DNA of 64,000 nucleotides. Source: Pseudomonas sp. KBW05. Lineage in GTDB: Bacteria; Pseudomonadota; Gammaproteobacteria; Pseudomonadales; Pseudomonadaceae. The notes below the pieces were generated by a model that made no database searches, was not told where the DNA came from, and saw nothing but the letters and a program-made list of their open reading frames with translations. Numbering within the stretch: the stretch's first letter is position 1; each line of letters starts with the position of its first letter. The translations under genes and the position numbers were made by a program. Shown in pieces: positions 25,651 through 32,925 of the stretch. Location of the stretch: NCBI RefSeq assembly GCF_003852405.1, contig NZ_QAJM01000020.1, positions 105,480 through 169,479 on the forward strand, written 5' to 3'.

Positions 25651-26364
25651 TCACAGTTTTTTAGCATTCCAAACCAGCAAAACTCGGGCTTGGATATGGA
25701 CCTTTTCAAGGTCAGCGCCCTCAATCATGATCGCTGGATAAACAGGATTATCAGAGATCATGCGTAAGGAGCCGCCAGTTAGGCGCTGCAAACGCTTTAT
25801 GAAAAGATCTCCGTCCAGTGTGAAAACGTACACCGCGTCAGTTCTTATATCCGTGATACCGCGATCTACAAGCAGGGAATCGCCGTCGCGGAACGTACCA
25901 TTCATGCTGTCGCCGTCGCCGGTAATGATGGCCAGGTTTTCAATCCCGGAGAACGCGAGGCCTTGGGTTTTGATCCAGTCTAGGTGGACCGTAATTTCGC
26001 GTATGACCTCGATCTGATGATCGGGCGGTACATTGCCTGATCCCATTGACGCGGCGACATCGAGGTGCGGGATGGTTACAAACCCCAGAGACTCCATCAC
26101 CTTCTTTTTACCAGGCAGTACAGGGTGGACCGAATTGACATCGGTCTCGTCACCAACCGGCTGAGTAGGCGCTACAAGCGTTCCAGGCGCGAGTTGGATC
26201 TTTGCCTCAAGCGAGGACGCGGCTTTCTCACCGAGCTTCCTGTGGCCTGTTAATAGCTGCGACAAATAGGACGCGTCCAACCCGTGCTGATTGGCAAAGT
26301 CCTTCTGTGTGAGCCCTGCCATTGCGTGGCGTAGAGCCTTAATGCGCTGTTCGTAGATATCCAT
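25651..26364 (-). CDS. CI-like prophage repressor (HTH + S24 peptidase)
   Basis: A 237-residue LexA/CI-type repressor. The N-terminal helix-turn-helix (LTQKDFANQHGLDASYLSQLLTGHRKL) binds operators; the C-terminal S24 domain has GDGDSMNGTF with the catalytic Ser and DLFIKRLQR with the Lys, so RecA-stimulated self-cleavage is expected. ASMGSGN near residue 105 is the probable cleavage region. It is divergent from the Cro-like gene across a 99-bp operator region (26384-26438). It keeps the lytic operons silent in lysogens. Confidence 0.92.
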   Translation of the reverse strand: MDIYEQRIKALRHAMAGLTQKDFANQHGLDASYLSQLLTGHRKLGEKAASSLEAKIQLAPGTLVAPTQPVGDETDVNSVHPVLPGKKKVMESLGFVTIPHLDVAASMGSGNVPPDHQIEVIREITVHLDWIKTQGLAFSGIENLAIITGDGDSMNGTFRDGDSLLVDRGITDIRTDAVYVFTLDGDLFIKRLQRLTGGSLRMISDNPVYPAIMIEGADLEKVHIQARVLLVWNAKKL

Positions 26365-26383
26365 TTCTCATGATCGCTTGACG

Positions 26384-26438
26384 TTAGCAAACAGTAAATT
26401 ACGGTTTGCTATTGCTGTGCTGATTAGCAATTGCTAAT
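26384..26438. promoter_or_regulatory. divergent operator region between CI and Cro genes
   Basis: ATTAGCAATTGCTAAT (26423-26438) is a perfect 16-bp palindrome. Looser versions are TTAGCAAACAGTAAA (26384-26398) and TTTGCTATTGCTG (26405-26417). The half-site TTAGC is shared with the operators at 25201-25239, so one repressor probably controls both early promoters. Confidence 0.75.
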
Positions 26439-26463
26439 CTGCGTATCCAGAACGGAGGTGCAC

Positions 26464-26691
26464 ATGACTCTGCACGAATTTTTGAAAGGTCTTAACAAGA
26501 CGGATCTAGAGGCGTTCGCGAGCAAATGCGACACCTCGGCAGGACAGCTTCGGCAGGTCGCATATTGCAATCGCCGAGCAAGTGCGGCTCTCGCAGTCAA
26601 CATTGAGCGTGAGTCCAAAGGGGCTGTGGTCTGCGAAGTGATGCGCCCGGATATCGATTGGGCGTACCTGCGCGGTTCTGAAGCGGCTTAA
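26464..26691 (+). CDS. Cro/YdaS-like regulator
   Basis: A 75-residue DNA-binding protein of the YdaS/Cro kind: MTLHEFLKGLNKTDLEAFASKCDTS and a C-terminal VMRPDIDWAYLR motif typical of these antirepressors. GGAGG lies upstream of ATG 26464. As the first gene of the rightward operon, it would counter CI at the shared operators. Confidence 0.8.
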   Translation: MTLHEFLKGLNKTDLEAFASKCDTSAGQLRQVAYCNRRASAALAVNIERESKGAVVCEVMRPDIDWAYLRGSEAA

Positions 26692-26697
26692 ACAGGT

Positions 26698-26740
26698 GCC
26701 GGAACTGGGGCCTCTCACCACAAGATTTCCCCAGTCCGGC
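26698..26740 (+). promoter_or_regulatory. RNA hairpin with CCTCTCACCA loop (copy 3, nutR-like position)
   Basis: GCCGGAACTGGGG pairs with CCCCAGTCCGGC (12 bp, one bulged A) around an 18-nt loop CCTCTCACCACAAGATTT. It starts 6 bp after the Cro stop, the place of nutR in lambda. Confidence 0.65.
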
Positions 26741-26810
26741 TACGACGACATACAGCACATGCACATCGGTCGTGGTCGTAGGATAGGGCGTGCCCGTTTC
26801 TATGACTAGA

Positions 26811-26831
26811 CCGTAAACGGGGAATTTACGG
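26811..26831 (+). promoter_or_regulatory. hairpin holding the ribosome site of the CII gene
   Basis: CCGTAAA and TTTACGG pair around the loop CGGGGAA, and the ATG of the CII gene follows 2 bp later. The GGGG of the ribosome site is in the loop. It could tune translation of CII. Confidence 0.5.
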
Positions 26832-26833
26832 TT

Positions 26834-27322
26834 ATGAGTCGAACAGAACAGTCACCGGCCATCGCGCCGGTTCTTTCACTTCGCAAGGCAATCTATCGCG
26901 CAGCGCATGACTTCCATGGCGGTGTCACCGCACTGGCGCTCGATATGGTCATGGACTACGACAGCCTGCAAAAGAAGGTCAAGCACGACTTCGAACAGCG
27001 CTGGCTTGATCCTGATGAGTTGGAAGAGGTGATACGCCTGACGGCCAACCCCTTGTTGCTGGATGCCTTGATGCGGCCCGCAGGGATGGTTTGGTACAAG
27101 CCGGAAGCGGCGGCGCCGACCAAGGAAGCCTTGCTGGCTGTCAGCAAGGTGTTGCACCAAACAGGCCTTTTTGTTTCCAGCATGCATGAAGGTGCTGCCG
27201 ACAACATTTGGGAGCCACACGAGGTTGAATGCCTGGAGAAACACGGCGCCGACGTGATCCGCGCGGTTCTGGGCATTATGGCCGGGGCCAGGGAAGCGAT
27301 GGAGGCCCGCCAGAATGTCTGA
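26834..27322 (+). CDS. phage regulatory protein CII (CP76 family)
   Basis: A 162-residue protein matching the Phage_CP76/CII regulatory family: LSLRKAIYRAAHDFHGGVTALALDM, DYDSLQKKVKH, then LDPDELEEVIRLTANPLLLDALMRPAGMVW. Members are early regulators that influence the lysis-lysogeny decision. Overlaps the next gene by 8 bp. The ATG is directly behind the hairpin at 26811-26831. Confidence 0.85.
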   Translation: MSRTEQSPAIAPVLSLRKAIYRAAHDFHGGVTALALDMVMDYDSLQKKVKHDFEQRWLDPDELEEVIRLTANPLLLDALMRPAGMVWYKPEAAAPTKEALLAVSKVLHQTGLFVSSMHEGAADNIWEPHEVECLEKHGADVIRAVLGIMAGAREAMEARQNV

Positions 27323-27517
27323 TGATATCGATATGGCCAACGAAGCTGCCGAACGCTTCCGCCTGCACGCATTGGCGTGCCGTCCGCGCCCGACGTGCTC
27401 TGTCAGCGCGCAGTTCTGTGAGGACTGCGACGAACCCATCCGTTACTTCGTCAACAGACGATCCAGGGTTGTGCAACCTGCGTCAGTTGCCAGGGGTTGC
27501 GGGAGCGGCGGCGATGA
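27315..27517 (+). pseudogene. TraR/DksA-like zinc-finger protein, frameshifted
   Basis: It starts MSDDIDMANEAAERFRLHAL and contains CEDCDEPI, the first half of a DksA/TraR four-cysteine finger. The frame then leaves the family pattern. The next frame downstream reads GCATCVSCQGLRERRR, the missing second Cys pair, and ends in a TGA overlapping the primase ATG (ATGA). One extra C near 27441 would restore DEPIP and the whole protein. As read, the finger is broken, either by a real 1-bp deletion or a sequencing error. The shifted reading frame would give 68 residues. Confidence 0.75.
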
Positions 27518-30204
27518 GTGAGCAATCCACTGGCACTGCAATATCGTCCTGGGCTCGCCGCTACATCGAAACCTTTAACCTTGCCCTGGTGCCGATTGAC
27601 CCAGGCGAGAAGGCACCGAAGGGCAAGGGCTGGAACAAACCGGGCGGTTACATTACCGACCCGGCAGCCGCCGAAGCATTCTGGCAACGCAACCCCAACC
27701 ACAACCTAGGCGTCGTGCTCGGGCCTAGCCGTGTCTGCTCGTTGGACGTGGACGATGTGCAGTGGACGCGGTTTGTGTTGTTTGACCAGATGGGCCTCGA
27801 TCTGGATGCCATGGCGGTGGTTTATCCGACCATCGTGGGTAACCCGTTGCGATTTCGTGTGCTGTTCAAGATGCCCGATGACATCGACCTGACGCGTCAC
27901 TCGCTTTCCTGGCCCAACGAGAAAGACCCAGACGGATCGATTCACAGGGGGCTATTGGCTCGGGCCAAGGCCGCGAAAGAGCAGGGCGATACTGTCGGTG
28001 AGGAGGCAGCCCAGGCAGAAGCCGACGAATACAAGCGCTTCACGGTGTTTGAACTGCGTGCGGGCCTGGTGCAGGACGTGTTCCCGCCATCGATCCATCC
28101 GGGCACTGGCAAGCCGTATACCTGGCGCACGCCGCCGAGTGCCGCTGATGGTCTGCCGGTGCTTACCAACGAACTGCTGAATATTTGGCAGAATTGGGAT
28201 GTCTTCAAGCGCAATGCCGAGGCCGCGTGCCCTTGGGCCCCTAAGCCCAAGAAGCCCGCCGCGAAACCAATCAAGCGCGCTCCACCCGCAGACGGCAAAC
28301 CCTCAGTGATTGATGAGTTCAACCGCTGTCACGATGTGGAAGAGCTATTGCGTGCCCATGACTACATCAAGCGCGGCAACAAATGGCTGTACCCCCATAG
28401 CAGTACCGGGCTACCAGGTGTGACGGTCACCGACCGCAAGGTCTATTCGCACCACGGCGCGGACCCGCTGGCCAACGGTCACCAGAATGACGCTTTTGAG
28501 GTGTTTTGCCTGCTGGACCATGATGGCGACCAGTCCAAGGCGGTGAAGGACGCGGCCCGAATGCTGGGCATGCAGCACGCCCCACGCCCAGCCCCACAAG
28601 ATCTTCCCCCGCCCCCATCGGCGGATGCCAGCGTGCAGGACTCTGGCGAGCCGGCCTGTGAGGCAGCTCCTGCTGCTGACGGGGGGGCGGGGGAGGTGCT
28701 GACCTATGAGCAAGTGCTCCGGCGTTATGTGTTGGTTGAGGGCACCACTCAGGTGTGGGATCTCGACAAGTCGCGGGTTATGAAGAAAACCGCTTTTGAG
28801 GCCCGCGTCGGTAAGCCGTTGGCGAAACAGTGGATTGACGACACGAGTAAAAAGCTGATCTCTGACGACAAGGTTAAGGAGATCGAGCAGGCCCGCAAGA
28901 TGGCCGGCAAGAAGGGCGGTGCGCTCAACCTGGAGCCGATTGAACGCTATGTGTACATCGACGGTACCAAGGACGTTTGGGACCGGGAGAAGAAACGCCG
29001 CGTTGCCGAAGGCGCCGTCAAGATGGCCATCGGTGATATGTACGGTATGTGGTTGAACAGCCCGGAGCGGCGCGTGGTCGACGTGGAGAATATCGTGTTC
29101 GACCCGACTATGACCAAAGACCCCAACCTTTACATCAATACGTTCGACGGGTTGCCTATGGAGCCAGCCCGTGATGACGCCGCGTGCGAGAACCTGCGGT
29201 GGTTGATCTCGTTTCTGTGCAACCACGATAAATCGTCGAACGATTGGCTGGTGAAGTGGTTGGCGTACCCGTTGCAGCACCTGGGCGCGAAGATGGATAC
29301 GGCGGTGCTGGCTCACTCGACCATGGAAGGCTCGGGCAAAAGCCTGCTGTTCGCCGATGCCTTCGGTTTACTTTACGGCCAGTACGCCGCCACGGTCGGG
29401 CAGACGCAGCTCGAAAGCAACTTCAACGCGTGGCAAAGCAGAAAACTGTGGGCAGTGTTTGAGGAAGTGGTCAGCCGTGACCAGCGTTACAACCAGGTGG
29501 GCAAGATCAAGCACCTGGTCACCGGCAAGACGGTGCGCATGGAATCGAAGTTTATCAACGGTTGGGAAGAAGCCAACCACATGAACGCCGCGTTCCTCAG
29601 CAACGAGATCATGCCCTGGCCCATCGCGCCAAGTGATCGCCGCATGTTGGTGTTGTGGCCGATGGAGACATTGCCGGTCGAGCGACAGAAGGCCGTGGGC
29701 CGTGAGCTGGAAAATGGTGGTGTGGCGGCGCTGTATGCGTGGTTGCTTGCCGTTGACCTGGGTGACTTCGACCAGCGTACCAGGCCGCCCAGCACTGATG
29801 CGCGTGAGCGGTTGGTGGCGTTGAGCCGGGCGAGTTGGCAGACTTTTCTGTTCCTTTGGCAATACGGCGAGTTGGGGCGTGATATGTGGGGCGCCTGTCT
29901 ATCCACCGACATTTACGCGATGTTCCTGGAGTGGTGCCACCGCAACAAAGAGCACGTGATGAGCCAGACGAAGTTCTCGTTGTTCATCAGCTCTGAGGTG
30001 GACAAGACCCGTGCGATCCCCTGGACCGACGGCAGCAATCGCAAGTTCGGGGCGTTCTTCTTTCCGCGCGATGACCAGGCTTCCCAGCCCCCATCACTCA
30101 GTTCGGCCGATCTGGGCAAGGCGGTGGTCGCTTGGCGGGCTGCGGCGCGCCTGGCGGGCTGGAACGTCGATAACTGGGATCACATCAAGGCGGCAGCGGC
30201 ATGA
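27514..30204 (+). CDS. phage primase-polymerase / helicase
   Basis: An 896-residue replication protein. The N-terminal domain (about 1-230) is a bifunctional primase-polymerase (ALVPIDPGEKAPKGKGWNKPGG, NLGVVLGPSRVCSLDVDD). A middle DNA-binding part follows. The C-terminal helicase domain of the DUF5906/D5 type has Walker A HSTMEGSGKSLLF and KLWAVFEEVVSRD. It would prime and unwind phage DNA. ATG 27514 overlaps the frameshifted finger gene's original stop. The GTGTTGGG repeats follow at once. Confidence 0.9.
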   Translation: MSEQSTGTAISSWARRYIETFNLALVPIDPGEKAPKGKGWNKPGGYITDPAAAEAFWQRNPNHNLGVVLGPSRVCSLDVDDVQWTRFVLFDQMGLDLDAMAVVYPTIVGNPLRFRVLFKMPDDIDLTRHSLSWPNEKDPDGSIHRGLLARAKAAKEQGDTVGEEAAQAEADEYKRFTVFELRAGLVQDVFPPSIHPGTGKPYTWRTPPSAADGLPVLTNELLNIWQNWDVFKRNAEAACPWAPKPKKPAAKPIKRAPPADGKPSVIDEFNRCHDVEELLRAHDYIKRGNKWLYPHSSTGLPGVTVTDRKVYSHHGADPLANGHQNDAFEVFCLLDHDGDQSKAVKDAARMLGMQHAPRPAPQDLPPPPSADASVQDSGEPACEAAPAADGGAGEVLTYEQVLRRYVLVEGTTQVWDLDKSRVMKKTAFEARVGKPLAKQWIDDTSKKLISDDKVKEIEQARKMAGKKGGALNLEPIERYVYIDGTKDVWDREKKRRVAEGAVKMAIGDMYGMWLNSPERRVVDVENIVFDPTMTKDPNLYINTFDGLPMEPARDDAACENLRWLISFLCNHDKSSNDWLVKWLAYPLQHLGAKMDTAVLAHSTMEGSGKSLLFADAFGLLYGQYAATVGQTQLESNFNAWQSRKLWAVFEEVVSRDQRYNQVGKIKHLVTGKTVRMESKFINGWEEANHMNAAFLSNEIMPWPIAPSDRRMLVLWPMETLPVERQKAVGRELENGGVAALYAWLLAVDLGDFDQRTRPPSTDARERLVALSRASWQTFLFLWQYGELGRDMWGACLSTDIYAMFLEWCHRNKEHVMSQTKFSLFISSEVDKTRAIPWTDGSNRKFGAFFFPRDDQASQPPSLSSADLGKAVVAWRAAARLAGWNVDNWDHIKAAAA

Positions 30205-30536
30205 ATCCGACCAAAAGTGTGTTGGGTGTGTTGGGTGTGTGTTGGGTTGGTTTTCGATACCCCACACAATTTCAAGCCTTCTATCTCGCGGCTTTGAGCC
30301 ATGTGTGTTGGGTGTGTTGGGTTTGTCGTCGCGCGCGCGCATGGGCGACATTATTTAACTCAATGGCAGCAAGATTTTTTTCTCATGCGAGAACCGTTAA
30401 ACCCAACACACCCAACACACTCAACACAGTTTGTTTAAAGCTATTGAATTTAAAGGGTTTTAGCTGTGTTGGGTTTGTGTTGGGTACGGTGTTTTTTGTG
30501 TTGGGTTTGGTTTTGACCGGGGGAGCGGGGCGATGA
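30201..30536 (+). CDS. repeat-encoded small hydrophobic protein, doubtful gene
   Basis: An open frame of 111 residues whose ATG overlaps the primase stop (ATGA) and whose TGA overlaps the next ATG (ATGA), the coupling used throughout this operon. The product is peculiar: VLGVLGVCWVG, CWVCWVCRR and NTPNTLNT, all translations of the GTGTTGGG repeats on one or the other strand. No family recognised. The precise coupling argues for translation, but repeat-driven open reading is an alternative. Confidence 0.35.
   Translation: MNPTKSVLGVLGVCWVGFRYPTQFQAFYLAALSHVCWVCWVCRRARAWATLFNSMAARFFSHARTVKPNTPNTLNTVCLKLLNLKGFSCVGFVLGTVFFVLGLVLTGGAGR
30217..30510. repeat. GTGTTGGG repeat cluster, candidate replication origin or protein-binding array
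   Basis: Tandem GTGTTGGG units at 30217-30250 and 30303-30323, inverted CCCAACAC units at 30399-30429, and direct units again at 30463-30510. The spacers are AT-rich. Position directly after the primase-helicase gene fits an iteron-type origin. Confidence 0.6.
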
Positions 30537-31015
30537 TCGAAGAAATGGAAACGTTGTTGAAGCACTGGGGCGAGCAGACGCGGCGGTGTGGCTCGGCCGG
30601 TGGTTTGGGCAGTCCGATGGCTACGATTATGGAATGGGGTGGTTGCGCACCACGCGGCACGCCTGGGCCCCGGATCCTTCTCGATGCGGGGGCTGGCATT
30701 GATGCTGTTGCGCAGGAAGTCGCGGCGGCGCTGGCAGAAGTTGGGCGGCAGGACGCTCGTGGTCAACAGTTGGAGCATTTGGCTGTGCTGCGTTATACGG
30801 ATGACCCGGCGCCGCCGTGGACGATGCAGATGCATCTACTGGAATCCGGGTCGCGCGCAAAGCAGACCTACTATGACTGGGTGCATAGCCTGCATCTGCG
30901 ACTGCTACAGGTGTTGGCTGACCGGTCTGGGGCGCGCAAGTGGCTTACCGCTGGTCAGGGCACTTTGCCTCAAAGTCTCCTCAAAGCTGCGTCAAAGTTG
31001 CGTCGAGTCAGTTAA
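30533..31015 (+). CDS. phage protein of unknown function at the early/late boundary
   Basis: A 160-residue protein starting MIEEMETLLKHWGEQTRR. The C-terminal half (TYYDWVHSLHLRLLQVLADRSGARKWLTAG) is helical with a possible helix-turn-helix. It occupies the place where late-gene antiterminators or activators are often found, ahead of a terminator and the holin gene, so a Q-like function is possible but not shown by any motif. Confidence 0.6.
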   Translation: MIEEMETLLKHWGEQTRRCGSAGGLGSPMATIMEWGGCAPRGTPGPRILLDAGAGIDAVAQEVAAALAEVGRQDARGQQLEHLAVLRYTDDPAPPWTMQMHLLESGSRAKQTYYDWVHSLHLRLLQVLADRSGARKWLTAGQGTLPQSLLKAASKLRRVS

Positions 31016-31144
31016 CCGAAATTGCCCCCTTTTCGGTTCCGTACTCAGAGGGTAAAAAGTCCCCACGATATGGAATTTGCGCCTCGGCGCTGACCTCGCA
31101 CGTGCTGTGCAGCTTTACCCGGTTTCCCTAGACCGGTCACTTGA

Positions 31145-31166
31145 CCCCGCTTCGGCGGGGTTTTCT
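31145..31166 (+). terminator. terminator before the lysis/late region
   Basis: CCCCGC-TTC-GGCGGGG followed by TTTTCT. It separates the early rightward operon from the holin gene; a late antiterminator would have to act here. The rest of 31016-31204 contains no gene. Confidence 0.8.
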
Positions 31167-31204
31167 ATTTCTGCCCGATGGGTGTCTGCATATGGAGTAT
31201 CAGC

Positions 31205-31570
31205 ATGGGCGAGCCAGCAAGCACGGCTGCAACTGTTGTCGTGGCCGGCGGTGCCGGTGCTGCTGTAACCGGCTTGTTCACCGGGATTGATGCGCTTGCC
31301 GTGATCGGTGCTCTCGCTGGTGCGCTGGTGTTCTTCACCACCACCGAAGAGTTGCCGGTGTGGAAGCGGGTGGTGTTTCTTCTGGTGTCCTTTGTCATGG
31401 GCTATCTGTTTGCCCCGGGCCTCGGCGAGTTGGAGCTGTGGGGCATTCGCCCGTTCAAGCATTCAGGGCCGGCTGCATTCGGTGCGTCGGTACTGGTTGT
31501 CACGGTTGCTCTCGCCATCATCAAGCGACGCGGTCTCGATGCCGAACCGCATGGGAGGCAGGATGGATAG
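31205..31570 (+). CDS. putative phage holin
   Basis: A 121-residue protein starting MGEPASTAATVVVAGGAGAA behind GGAG. About three to four membrane segments (AATVVVAGGAGAAVTGLF, ALAVIGALAGALVFF, VVFLLVSFVMGYLFA, GASVLVVTVALAII) and a charged tail RRGLDAEPHGRQDG fit the putative holin families of Pseudomonas phages. It would form the membrane lesion that releases the endolysin encoded at 51761. It overlaps the next membrane protein gene by 8 bp. Confidence 0.75.
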   Translation: MGEPASTAATVVVAGGAGAAVTGLFTGIDALAVIGALAGALVFFTTTEELPVWKRVVFLLVSFVMGYLFAPGLGELELWGIRPFKHSGPAAFGASVLVVTVALAIIKRRGLDAEPHGRQDG

Positions 31571-31853
31571 TCACCTGATGCAGGCGGTTCTGACCCAGGC
31601 CACGTTCTGGTTGTGCGTGGCGCTGTTCGTTCGGCTGTTCACGTTCAAGCGCCTCGGCGCACGCTTCCGTCGTGACATGAGCTGGCTTGCTTGGCTGGTG
31701 ATGGTGGCGTGCGGCGCGGTCATCGTTTACATCGGCAAGGGCCAGTTGATCATGCCGCGCAATTCGTGGCCGCTGGTGTTGCTGCTCGCGGTGTTCGTCG
31801 GGTCGGTGTGCCAGAGTTCGGGCAACCTGGCCCGGGTGTGGAGAGTGGGCTGA
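31563..31853 (+). CDS. second holin-family membrane protein
   Basis: A 96-residue protein with three membrane helices (AVLTQATFWLCVALFVRLF, WLAWLVMVACGAVIVYI, SWPLVLLLAVFVGSV) resembling the Phage_holin_3_7 group. Starts 8 bp inside the preceding holin gene and its stop shares a base with the HNH gene start (TGATG). It may act as holin partner or antiholin. Confidence 0.7.
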   Translation: MDSHLMQAVLTQATFWLCVALFVRLFTFKRLGARFRRDMSWLAWLVMVACGAVIVYIGKGQLIMPRNSWPLVLLLAVFVGSVCQSSGNLARVWRVG

Positions 31854-32197
31854 TGGCAACTGAACCAAGGGTTTACAACAGCCGCTGGGACAAAGCCCGA
31901 CGCACCTATTTGTTGAGCCATCCGCTGTGCGTGATGTGTGAGCAGCAAGGGTTGGTCGAGGCGTCCCGTGTCGTGGACCACAAGATCAAACATGGGCTGA
32001 AGGCAGCGATCCTATCTGGTAACAAGGCCGCAATCGCGAAGGCGCAGCGGTTGTTCTGGGATCAGGGCAACTGGCAGGCGCTGTGTAAGGTGCATCACGA
32101 TTCGACCAAGCAACGCGCAGAGAAGCGCGGGCACGAGATCGGATGCAGTGAGCACGGCCTTCCGCTGGACCCGCGTCACCACTGGGCTCAGGGCTGA
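31853..32197 (+). CDS. HNH endonuclease
   Basis: A 114-residue HNH nuclease of the phage packaging type: PLCVMCEQQGLVEASRVVDHKIKH contains the Cys pair and the D-H of the active site; the later NWQALCKVHHDSTKQRAE completes the fold. Such nucleases lie directly before the terminase genes in HK97-type phages and assist cos cleavage. The Cys/His arrangement is intact. Confidence 0.9.
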   Translation: MATEPRVYNSRWDKARRTYLLSHPLCVMCEQQGLVEASRVVDHKIKHGLKAAILSGNKAAIAKAQRLFWDQGNWQALCKVHHDSTKQRAEKRGHEIGCSEHGLPLDPRHHWAQG

Positions 32198-32397
32198 AAT
32201 TTGTGTGTGGCACGCCAGTTCCCCTTGGTGGCGCACCGAAAGGGTGCGGAACGCCAGTGCCCCGGCGGGGGTGGGGTGAAAAGTCTGGACCTTTTACCTC
32301 CCTGACCCCTCGCCCTGGTTTGTGTGCAAAAGCGGGAAAAATGGGGGGGTACCCCTTCGGTATGTTTGATGCGTGTGCGTGAAATCTGAGGTTTGAA
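32198..32397 (+). other. non-coding gap, candidate cos/packaging site
   Basis: The only sizeable gap (200 bp) in the late operon, between HNH and the small terminase gene. It contains two similar GCGGAACGCCAGTGCC / GTGTGGCACGCCAGTTCC stretches and a G-run followed by a short palindrome (GGGGGGGTACCCC near 32344). Cos sites of HK97-like phages lie in this place; the cleavage point cannot be seen. Confidence 0.35.
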
Positions 32398-32925
32398 ATG
32401 GCCGGAAACGAGAACTCCGGGCGACCCGGGAAGCCGGCCGTCGTCCACTTAATCAATGGCAACCCCAGCAAAAAGAACCGCGCTGACCTTCTCCGCGAGC
32501 AAGCCCAGCCGGTGATGCCGGTAGAGGCGCCGCCGATGCCAGACTGGCTCGACGATGACGCCCGGCGAGAGTGGGAGAGGGTGGTGCCCGATCTGGTGAC
32601 CCTCGGACTGATCTCTAAGATGGACATGCAGGTCATGGCCCAGTATTGCGAGGCAGTGTCCGACTACCGCCGCTGGACCTTGAAGATCCAGGAACTGAAC
32701 GACAGCCTCTCCGCGTCAACACGCGGCGATGTGCAGACCTACCGCACGGGCGCCCAGGACCTTTCGATCTGGCGAAAGCTGCGTAACGACGCCGAACGCC
32801 GCGCCAACGATGCCGGCGGAAAGTTTGGGTTCTCACCAATGGCGCGGCGTTCGCTGAAGCCTGCTGCGCCTCAGGGAGACCTGTTCCCCAATGACCACAA
32901 ACGTATCGCCGACACCTATTTCTGA
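32398..32925 (+). CDS. terminase small subunit (P27 family)
   Basis: A 175-residue DNA-recognition subunit of the packaging motor: GRPGKPAVVHLINGNPSKKNRADL, then PDWLDDDARREWERVVPDLVTLGLI and the helical C-terminal part, characteristic of the P27 small-terminase family. The next gene starts 35 bp before its end. Confidence 0.9.
   Translation: MAGNENSGRPGKPAVVHLINGNPSKKNRADLLREQAQPVMPVEAPPMPDWLDDDARREWERVVPDLVTLGLISKMDMQVMAQYCEAVSDYRRWTLKIQELNDSLSASTRGDVQTYRTGAQDLSIWRKLRNDAERRANDAGGKFGFSPMARRSLKPAAPQGDLFPNDHKRIADTYF

Noticed and set aside
26749-26764. additional LexA-like site (ACATACAGCACATGCA)
   Set aside because: Lacks the CTG half at the required 10-bp spacing.
30217-30510. CRISPR array
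   Set aside because: The repeats are short (8-9 bp), partly inverted and without regular unique spacers; no cas genes are nearby.
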